A DNA stretch of 38,967 nt from a bacterium (GTDB lineage: Bacteria > Armatimonadota > Chthonomonadetes > Chthonomonadales > Chthonomonadaceae), in NCBI GenBank assembly GCA_021777995.1, contig JAJYCW010000024.1, positions 1 to 38,967 of the forward strand, in the 5' to 3' direction. Of the stretch, positions 32,697 through 38,967 are shown piece by piece. A program made the position numbers and the translations under genes. The notes beneath the pieces were generated by a model. That model did no database searches. It saw nothing but the letters and a program-made list of their open reading frames with translations, and was not told the origin of the DNA. Every line of letters begins with the position of its first letter. The first letter of the stretch is position 1.

Positions 32697-33287
32697 ATGG
32701 ATATACTATTGCAGCGCAACGCAAAAGGAAGGCTTTTTGTAATTTCAGGGCCGTCGGGAGTTGGCAAGGATACCCTTATTGACCGGCTCATTTCGCAGAC
32801 GGACGGGATTATGAGAAGTGTGAGCGCGACGACGCGTTCTCCTCGAATGAACGAAGTGAATGGGCGCGACTACCACTTCGTGACCCATGCAGCCTTTGCC
32901 CGCGATATAGCTTCTAACCGGTTTCTGGAATACGAGAAATATGGCGAAAACTATTACGGAACCCCTGTTGAACCAGTACAGGCAAACATAGAGCAGGGAT
33001 CAGATGTTATCCTCAAAATAGAGGTTAAGGGTGCGCTTAATGTGAGACGGCTTATGCCTGAGGCCCGCCTAATCTTTATAGCTCCGCCATCACTTACCGA
33101 ACTGGAGCGGAGGTTGCGACTTCGCGACACCGATTCGGCAGCTGCGGTAACGAATCGAATGGAGATAGCAAAGGCCGAGTTGAAACAGGCGATGCAGTAT
33201 GACTATGTGGTAATTAACGACGTGTTAGACCAGGCTCTGGCCCAGCTTGCTTGTGTTATATCGGCAGAACGAGTGCGCATTAAATGA
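32697..33287 (+). CDS. gmk: guanylate kinase
   Basis: Phosphorylates GMP to GDP with ATP, an essential step of nucleotide metabolism. P-loop GPSGVGKDT (18-26) follows LFVISG, SVSATTRSPR is the GMP-binding region, GRDYHFVT and FLEYEKYGENYYGTP follow, and RLRLRDTDSAAAVTNRM is the lid region. With the ATG at 32697 it has 196 aa, which is normal. The frame stays open to an ATG at 32658, but the promoter position argues against it. coaBC overlaps its stop by 4 bases (ATGA). rpoZ, often found between gmk and coaBC, is absent here. Confidence 0.96.
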   Translation: MDILLQRNAKGRLFVISGPSGVGKDTLIDRLISQTDGIMRSVSATTRSPRMNEVNGRDYHFVTHAAFARDIASNRFLEYEKYGENYYGTPVEPVQANIEQGSDVILKIEVKGALNVRRLMPEARLIFIAPPSLTELERRLRLRDTDSAAAVTNRMEIAKAELKQAMQYDYVVINDVLDQALAQLACVISAERVRIK

Positions 33288-34519
33288 CCACCTCCGCACC
33301 ACTTGCGGGCAAGCGCGTGCTACTAGGCATATGTGGCAGCATTGCCGCGTATAAGGCGGCTGATATATGCAGTCGACTGGGTAAATTGGGCGCCGACGTG
33401 TTCGTGGTGATGACCTCGTCGGCGACAGAATTCGTGGGAGCACCTACTTTCCGTGCGCTCACCAGACATCCTGTGCTGGTGGACCTATTTGACGAACCTC
33501 TTTCGGATCGCATCGCGCATATTGACCTTGCCCAAAGCAGCGACATTGTGTTAGTGGCACCAGCTACCGCCAATATAATTGCTAAACTTGCGACGGGAAT
33601 TGCCGATGATCTTTTGAGCACATGTCTTTTAGCGGTTCCCACATCTACGCCCCTCCTGGTTGCCCCGGCCATGAACACCGTAATGCTGGAACACCCTGCG
33701 ACACGGGCAAATATGACTACCCTAACCGAGCGTGGAGTGGAGATTATTACCACGGGTTACGGCGTTTTAGCGTGCCAGGACATAGGCTATGGCAAGCTTG
33801 CAGATGTGGACGAGATAGTAAATGCAGTCCGAATAAGACTGAGCACACATGACGACTTTAAGGGGCGCCGCCTGCTCATTACCGCCGGTCCTACGCGTGA
33901 GCCTCTAGACCCTGTGCGCTACATAGGTAACCGCTCAAGTGGGAAAATGGGTTACGCTCTGGCAGAGGCAGCGGTGCATCGAGGCGCATCGGTAATTCTG
34001 GTAAGCGGGCCAACCGCACTTGAACCTCCTGCCTTCGTCAAGATTGTAAGGGTAGAGACAGCCGAGCAGATGTTGGAAGCTTGCATGCATGCAGCGCCAA
34101 CTTGTGATGTGGTGATTGGCGCGGCAGCGGTTGCTGATTACCGTGCAGCCTCCGTTGCTTCAAAAAAGCTTAAGCGAAACAGCACTACTTCCCTCACCGT
34201 AGAGCTCCTACCAAATCCAGATATTATTGCCACCATCGCTGCCCGGCGGGCTGTTGGACAATTTATCGCAGGATTCGCTGCGGAGACGGATGACATAGAC
34301 GTGAATGCAGCACGGAAACTTCAATCCAAAGGGCTGGATTTGATCGTGAGTAATGATGTATCCCGGCCAGACGCTGGGTTCGATGTAGATACCAACGCTG
34401 TTACGCTGCACTGGCCCGACGGCAGATCGGAGGCGCTGCCGCTTCAATCAAAGCGCGCCACGGCAGAGGCAATACTTAGCTGCATTGCCGCAGCAATCGC
34501 TAAGCATAACCTACCCTAA
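33284..34519 (+). CDS. coaBC: bifunctional phosphopantothenoylcysteine decarboxylase/synthase
   Basis: Makes 4'-phosphopantetheine for coenzyme A. The N-terminal CoaC flavoprotein half (about 1-190) has GICGSIAAYKAAD, the catalytic His79 in AHIDLAQSSD, VAPAMN and the cysteine loop GVLACQDIGYGKLAD. The C-terminal CoaB half (about 195-411) has LITAGPTREPLDPVRYIGNRSSGKMGYALAEAA, AAVADYRAA, and SKKLKRN with the lysine pair for CTP use. At 411 aa it is of normal length. It is translationally coupled to gmk and overlaps the inositol-phosphatase gene tail-to-tail by 9 bases. Confidence 0.96.
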   Translation: MTTSAPLAGKRVLLGICGSIAAYKAADICSRLGKLGADVFVVMTSSATEFVGAPTFRALTRHPVLVDLFDEPLSDRIAHIDLAQSSDIVLVAPATANIIAKLATGIADDLLSTCLLAVPTSTPLLVAPAMNTVMLEHPATRANMTTLTERGVEIITTGYGVLACQDIGYGKLADVDEIVNAVRIRLSTHDDFKGRRLLITAGPTREPLDPVRYIGNRSSGKMGYALAEAAVHRGASVILVSGPTALEPPAFVKIVRVETAEQMLEACMHAAPTCDVVIGAAAVADYRAASVASKKLKRNSTTSLTVELLPNPDIIATIAARRAVGQFIAGFAAETDDIDVNAARKLQSKGLDLIVSNDVSRPDAGFDVDTNAVTLHWPDGRSEALPLQSKRATAEAILSCIAAAIAKHNLP

Positions 34520-35293
34520 GAGTTCGATCATCCTGCTCACCATTTGCGGATGAGCCACTACAAATGCGCCTCGCGTCCGTCCCTCAAGCATTACGTCAGG
34601 AAAGTGAACCTTATCACCCGTGAGATAAGCCATGTTGCAGCCCGCCTCACGAGCGATGCAGAGGGTAGCGGCAATATCCCATGATCCCTCCTGACAGCCA
34701 ACAATACACGCAAGGCTCCCCCGCGCAGTATATGCGATGTCGGCGGCAATAGACCCAAGGCAGCGAATCCGCCCCATCAACTCTGAGGTATCGAGGTTTT
34801 TTAGCGCGGTGCTCGTGAAGCCAAGGGTGCTTTCACGATGCAGCTCCGATGGCGGGGGAGTCTTCAACGGAGCGCCGTTGCAATAACTACCTCGGCCTTT
34901 CTCACCCCAGAACATTTCGTCCGTAACAGGCATGTAGAATACACCGGCCACAGGCTCTCCCGCAACTGTGAGGCCAAGTGATATGCCCCAGAGTGGCAGT
35001 CCGGTTACCATATTTGTCGTACCATCAATGGGGTCAATGGCCCACAACGGTTTGTCGGTTTGTGGGCTGCCGCCAAACTCCTCGCCAAGGAACTCATGGT
35101 CCGGATAGCGCTCTGCAAGCCTTGCCCTCACGAACTGCTCAATATCCCTATCGGCCTCGGTAACAAACGAACCGTCCGCCTTCAGCTCGGCGTGCAGGTT
35201 TCGCTGGCTGGTAATTGCCATGACGCCCGCCATTCTGGCCAGGCGCTGCACGTACTCAATGTCTACGATGCTCTGGGTTAAGGACAATGTCAC
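34511..35293 (-). CDS. inositol monophosphatase family protein
   Basis: A metal-dependent phosphatase of the IMPase fold. Residues LGEEFGG (metal-binding Glu), WAIDPIDGTTN (the DPxDGTxN signature) and GSWDIAATLCIAREAG (the WDxAA motif) are all present, so the active site is intact. Members act on inositol-1-phosphate, histidinol phosphate or similar sugars. The histidinol-phosphatase subgroup is a possible alternative because its sequences look alike. The start is a GTG at 35293 without a strong Shine-Dalgarno. It lies 41 bases after zwf, so the two probably share a transcript, and it overlaps coaBC by 9 bases tail to tail. Confidence 0.9.
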   Translation of the reverse strand: MTLSLTQSIVDIEYVQRLARMAGVMAITSQRNLHAELKADGSFVTEADRDIEQFVRARLAERYPDHEFLGEEFGGSPQTDKPLWAIDPIDGTTNMVTGLPLWGISLGLTVAGEPVAGVFYMPVTDEMFWGEKGRGSYCNGAPLKTPPPSELHRESTLGFTSTALKNLDTSELMGRIRCLGSIAADIAYTARGSLACIVGCQEGSWDIAATLCIAREAGCNMAYLTGDKVHFPDVMLEGRTRGAFVVAHPQMVSRMIELLG

Positions 35294-35334
35294 TACTCGT
35301 TTCTTTCATACCAGGTGGGTGCGTTACACAGAGT

Positions 35335-37029
35335 TCACTTATCGCGAGCTGTACCGGAGTCACCCCTGTTGCGCCGGGCACCTATTGGTTCACCGCTGTG
35401 CTCTACATGCGCGGTGGCATGCCGAACAGTATGCGTGGCACTGGTAACAGAGTGATTTCTCCACGATCGGCCATCCCGCGCAATGAGAGCGTCGGCGGCT
35501 GGCGGTCCCCACGTTCCTGATGCGTAGTTAGGAAATGGCTGAAATGGTTTCGATGCTGCCCATATATCAATAAGTGGTTCCAGCACGCCCCAAGCAGCCT
35601 CTACCTGATCGGCACGATTGAATAGAGTGGAATCGCCTATCATTGCATCCAGCAAAAGAGTCTCGTAGGCGGTAGCCGGCTTTACATTAAAGGCATCGGC
35701 ATAGTTAAAATTCATCTGTACCGGCCGCAGGTGCATTTCAGGGCCTGGAAGTTTGGCGCTGAAGCGTAATGCAATGCCCTCGTCCGGAGCAATGCGCATG
35801 GTGAGCAGGTTAGGTTCCATCTGGTCGTCCTGCCCAAGTTGGAAGAAAAGGTGAGGAACGCGCTTGAATTGAATAACGATCTCTGTAACTTTTGCCGGCA
35901 TCCGCTTACCGGACCGAAGGTAGAAGGGTACATCTGCCCAGCGCCAGTTATCTACCATGAGTTTTAGGGCGACAAACGTCTCAGTATTGCTGGTGGGTCG
36001 AACGTTAGGCTCCTGCCTGTAGCCAATGACGCTATGCTCGTCAATAATACCGGGACCATACTGACCTCGTACGGCAATATCCGCAAGGCTCTCGGGATTG
36101 ATTGGAACCATGGCCCGTAGTACGTCCGCTTTACGGTCGCGCACACTGGAACCCTGATACCGCACTGGCGGCTCCATGCAGACGATGGCGAGCAGCTGAA
36201 GCAGGTGATTCTGGAACATATCGCGTAGAGCGCCAGCTTCCTCGTAGTAGCCTCCTCGGTGCTCGACGCCCAACGTTTCCGCTGCGGTGATCTGTATGTG
36301 ATCAACATATCGGCGGTTCCAAATCGGTTCAATTATAGAATTTGCAAACCGAAACGCCATGATGTTCTGAACATTTTCTTTGCCCAGATAGTGATCAATC
36401 CTGTAAATCTGGTCTTCCAGAAAGACATCATGAATACTAGCGTTAAGCGCGGTAGCCGATGTTAGATCATGACCAAATGGCTTTTCAATGATGCATCGCG
36501 ACCAGTTAGGGCCAGTAGGTGTTTTTGTAGCCAGGCCGCTGCTTCCCAGGCGTTCGACGATATCGGCATAAAAGCTTGGTTGGGTTGCAAGATAAAACAG
36601 CCGGTTTGCGGGCGCGTTAGACGCCTGTTCAGCTGTGGTTAGACGCTGTAAAAGCTGCTGGTAGCCCTCTGGTGAAAGGAAATCCGCGGTGATGTAGTGC
36701 AGTCCTTTTGCAAACTGGTTCCAAACACGGGCGTCAAACGTGGTAGCCTCGTGCGACTCGCGGATTGCCTGCCCCATCGATTCTCGAAAACCTTCGTCAT
36801 CCATCGGGGTTACAGCAAACCCATACACGTGGAAACCCTCTGGCAACAGGCCCGCGCATGCGAGGTTGTAAAGCGCAGGGATGAGCTTGCGTCTGGTAAG
36901 GTCTCCGGATGCGCCAAAAATGACAAACGAGCAATGCTCGTTCGGGCGTTGCAATAACGAGTCGGTGGTAACCGGCATTTCAAGTTTTGCAGGCGCTGTG
37001 GCTGCGCCCGCAAGGACCGATGAGTTCAT
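35335..37029 (-). CDS. zwf: glucose-6-phosphate 1-dehydrogenase
   Basis: First enzyme of the oxidative pentose phosphate pathway, yielding NADPH. The coenzyme loop is FGASGDLTRRKL (38-49), the substrate and catalytic motif is RIDHYLGKE (210-218), and GGYYEEAGALRDMFQNHLLQLL is the following helix. The protein has 564 aa, whereas typical bacterial forms end near the ...LARDGRxW motif (about residue 523 here). The last 41 residues (from RNHSVTSATH to the end, rich in His, Arg and Gly) are extra and look like a read-through tail. The ATG has AAGGA about 10 bases upstream. The inositol-phosphatase gene follows. Confidence 0.95.
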   Translation of the reverse strand: MNSSVLAGAATAPAKLEMPVTTDSLLQRPNEHCSFVIFGASGDLTRRKLIPALYNLACAGLLPEGFHVYGFAVTPMDDEGFRESMGQAIRESHEATTFDARVWNQFAKGLHYITADFLSPEGYQQLLQRLTTAEQASNAPANRLFYLATQPSFYADIVERLGSSGLATKTPTGPNWSRCIIEKPFGHDLTSATALNASIHDVFLEDQIYRIDHYLGKENVQNIMAFRFANSIIEPIWNRRYVDHIQITAAETLGVEHRGGYYEEAGALRDMFQNHLLQLLAIVCMEPPVRYQGSSVRDRKADVLRAMVPINPESLADIAVRGQYGPGIIDEHSVIGYRQEPNVRPTSNTETFVALKLMVDNWRWADVPFYLRSGKRMPAKVTEIVIQFKRVPHLFFQLGQDDQMEPNLLTMRIAPDEGIALRFSAKLPGPEMHLRPVQMNFNYADAFNVKPATAYETLLLDAMIGDSTLFNRADQVEAAWGVLEPLIDIWAASKPFQPFPNYASGTWGPPAADALIARDGRSWRNHSVTSATHTVRHATAHVEHSGEPIGARRNRGDSGTARDK

Positions 37030-37456
37030 TCAGAGTAAGTCCTTTTCCAGAATAAGCTAGGACAAATGCTTGCCCGTACTTGTATATAATTGACAGGTTT
37101 ACCTATTATTATTACCGGCTTTTAACTAAATTTATACAAATTGCCAGTTACCGGGCCAGTGACGCTAATATAGGCATGAATTGTGCTACGACTACATTGA
37201 TTTATTCTTGCCTGTACTGTTGACACCGTAATTATCCGGGTATATAATTGTAAATATTAGTGCGAATCGTGAGTGCGGGGCAATAAAATCGTGGCAATCG
37301 ATAACATTCCCGAGTTTCAATGCGTCCTATAATTTGAATAGATGCATGCACCTAGTCGTTTTGGTGGTGCGATCTACACGATAGAATTCCGATAATGGGT
37401 GCGGGGTAATCTCCTGGAGGATCAGTCTAGGTCCACGCGTGCTGAGGTGCACAATC
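37030..37456. other. 427-base A/T-rich divergent promoter region
   Basis: It separates zwf (leftward) from the membrane protein (rightward). It holds the consensus promoter at 37220-37248 and a direct repeat of GTATATAATTG (near 37082 and 37240). No gene is evident. Confidence 0.6.
37220..37248 (+). promoter_or_regulatory. consensus sigma-70 promoter
   Basis: TTGACA (37220-37225), a 17-base spacer and TATAAT (37243-37248) match consensus at all twelve positions. The start would be near 37255, giving a leader of about 200 bases before the membrane protein. Confidence 0.8.
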
Positions 37457-38158
37457 GTGAATAAGGCAGCCTTTAACAACCCTGTAGTGCGGCGGACAAC
37501 ACTGGGCATCTCCGCCTTTACCACAGCAGCGGCTACATTTGTAATGGAGCAGCCAGTGTTGCGGTGGCTTAGCGACCGCTCAACGGCACTTTCTGCTGTG
37601 CTGTTTGTGCTGGTACTTGCCATGTTTGCGTCGTTGCTGCGCAGGTTTCTAGTGATTACTCTTTGCTTTACCGTGGGCCTTTTTACCATTAGGGGTGGTC
37701 TGCGTGCTGCTACCATCGCACTTCCCGAACTCATGCGTTACACCTGGGGGCATGCGGTTTGGCAAGGTGTGCTGCTACTCGTAGGGGCAATGGCCATTTT
37801 TGCGGGACTTACCGAGACCGTGCAGCCTAACAGTGTACTAGCGCGCAGAGTCTATTTTAGTGCTGGTGGTCTCTTCTTCTTGTGGCAGGCATTTGTGTTG
37901 CTATTTGGATTTGGCTCGCTTCGGTTTATATTCTATTTTGTCACCGGTGTAGCGGCAGTATTTGCAGCAGTTATTGCTCATCAATTTGAAGACGGGCTTG
38001 CAGGTGAACCAGAGTTACCGAATGACACAAGCGTTCAAGAGCAGCATGATTTGGCACACAAGGCTTCACTTCGAGCCAAAGAGTGGCACGATTCACTTAC
38101 CAAACCCACAGACGATCCTCCGAGCTCCGCAGAATTTAGGTTGTCTGCGCGGCACTAG
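37457..38158 (+). CDS. unknown polytopic membrane protein
   Basis: I do not recognise this 233-aa protein. It has about five hydrophobic segments (among them LSAVLFVLVLAMFASLL, FLVITLCFTVGLFTI, WQGVLLLVGAMAIFAGL and a long pair around LFFLWQAFVLLFGFG and RFIFYFVTGVAAVFAAVIA) and a hydrophilic, acidic C-terminal tail of about 50 residues. I choose the GTG at 37457 because GAGG lies 9 bases upstream. GTG at 37439 is in frame but has no site at a proper distance. It follows a consensus promoter with a long leader. Confidence 0.75.
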   Translation: MNKAAFNNPVVRRTTLGISAFTTAAATFVMEQPVLRWLSDRSTALSAVLFVLVLAMFASLLRRFLVITLCFTVGLFTIRGGLRAATIALPELMRYTWGHAVWQGVLLLVGAMAIFAGLTETVQPNSVLARRVYFSAGGLFFLWQAFVLLFGFGSLRFIFYFVTGVAAVFAAVIAHQFEDGLAGEPELPNDTSVQEQHDLAHKASLRAKEWHDSLTKPTDDPPSSAEFRLSARH

Positions 38159-38459
38159 GTCTGCTTCAAAACTACGATCCCAAATATTTGGCCCTCTTTG
38201 ACCCCTCGTTGGGTGATGGCTCCTTATGCCAGTGTTCGCCTGGTAAGCACATTTGAACCGGAAAGTGTCAATCCAAAGGATTACAGTTGCGTAGTTGGCG
38301 TGCTTGCTTAACACGCTCTTAATGTTTGCTCGCTTGACTAAACCCGGTCTTAAGTGCTAACCTTCCACTGGTATTTTCATGCTCGCCACTACCACACGTG
38401 TGCATGGCTGCATTTGCCGTCATTTCATTTCGGAACGTCACTTATTCAGGAATTCATTG
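38159..38459. other. 301-base gene-free stretch
   Basis: No ORF is supported. It contains a perfect 12-bp palindrome CCAAATATTTGG (38180-38191) just after the membrane-protein gene and a small hairpin GCGTG...CACGC (38298-38316). No clear promoter for the following gene is seen. Confidence 0.45.
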
Positions 38460-38967
38460 ATGACATCCACGAGTACTCCTCCAGAATCACCAGGATTTGG
38501 CTGGTGGCAACGCGAAAAGCAACGACGCCAGATGAGGCTGCTCATTGTACTGTTGCTTGCCCTGATATTAATTGCATACTTTTACTATATCTCTCGATCT
38601 GGAAGGACGGGGCTGGTGAACGGCATCAGCTTCAACACAGCGGATAGTATCGCATTTATTCAGCAAGACAAGGACGGCAACACGAATCTGTACTCGGTCA
38701 AAGCTGACGGGACGTCGCTGGTGCCTCTTACGCAGAGGTCGGACAGGTCGCAGAAGGATGCACCGACCTGGACAATGGGCGGGCATCAAGTTATCTATGC
38801 TAGTAACCTTCGGGATGCCAATCGGACTCAACTGTACATCCTTGGTGCTGGGCAGCCCGTCCAGTTGACGTACGGTATGTTTCGGAAGGACGACCCCGTT
38901 TGCAGCCCGGACGGCAAGCATGTTGCGTTCATTACTCAGGGCTTCATAAAGACGGTGCTTACGAACG
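38460..38967 (+). CDS. membrane-anchored PD40/TolB-like propeller protein, N-terminal part (3' end outside the window)
   Basis: The frame opens at ATG 38460 with AGGA 8 bases upstream and runs off the right edge after 169 codons, with no stop. The protein starts with a hydrophilic, basic head (GWWQREKQRRQMR), then one membrane helix (about residues 26-44, LLIVLLLALILIAYFYYI), then a periplasmic part with WD40-like beta-propeller repeats: DSIAFIQQDKDGNTNLYSV with KADGTSLVPLT, DAPTWTMGGHQVIYAS, and DDPVCSPDGKHVAFIT. This is the PD40 repeat pattern of TolB-type proteins. It is probably anchored in the inner membrane and reads as a TolB-like or protease-associated propeller; the function is undetermined. 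Confidence 0.8.
   Translation, partial: MTSTSTPPESPGFGWWQREKQRRQMRLLIVLLLALILIAYFYYISRSGRTGLVNGISFNTADSIAFIQQDKDGNTNLYSVKADGTSLVPLTQRSDRSQKDAPTWTMGGHQVIYASNLRDANRTQLYILGAGQPVQLTYGMFRKDDPVCSPDGKHVAFITQGFIKTVLTN

Overview
The window is a gene-dense bacterial chromosome segment of intermediate base composition. It carries almost entirely core metabolism and information-processing genes, with no tRNA, rRNA, insertion sequence, prophage or CRISPR array that I could find. The gene set mixes traits often seen in Gram-positives (RNase J, TrmFO, family II pyrophosphatase, PurS plus PurQ) with an apparent outer-membrane barrel protein and a Tat-exported glycosidase. That suggests a diderm from a deep-branching lineage. 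Armatimonadota would fit, but this is a low-confidence guess from gene content. TTG and GTG starts with good Shine-Dalgarno sites are common.

Region 1-7 kb holds the end of a GH15 glucoamylase-like gene, a small orphan, a Tat-exported GH29 fucosidase, a TehB-like methyltransferase, a cytochrome P460-like protein, an orphan ORF and an MFS transporter. Region 7-11.3 kb is a plus-strand operon from a clear sigma-70 promoter: lysA, an M50 membrane protease, trpS and an unknown membrane-anchored protein. Region 11.3-23 kb is transcribed leftward. It holds an RRM RNA-binding protein with a long leader, hisS, dnaA, a CBS-containing family II pyrophosphatase, a degenerate ADP-ribosylglycohydrolase fused to a large C-terminal module, a barrel-like exported protein with a small acidic partner, and a YegI-like kinase with zinc-knuckle, membrane and helix-hairpin-helix parts.

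Region 23-26 kb is a leftward operon: GT2 glycosyltransferase, galE, DUF167 gene, purS, purQ. Region 26.3-30 kb is asd-dapA-rnj, an order I recall from Bacillus and, in part, Mycobacterium. Convergent to it is trmFO, followed by a 379-bp gene-free gap with a strong palindrome and a second methyltransferase. Region 32.7-34.5 kb is gmk-coaBC, which looks leaderless. Leftward from 37.0 kb are zwf and an inositol-monophosphatase-family gene. The right end has a consensus promoter, a multi-span membrane protein and the start of a membrane-anchored PD40/TolB-like propeller protein.

lysA, asd and dapA together supply part of the diaminopimelate/lysine pathway. The most unusual items are the DnaA without Box VII arginines and the interleaved inverted repeats in its leader, the ADP-ribosylglycohydrolase relic lacking metal-ligand motifs, and the stand-alone kinase/HhH membrane protein.
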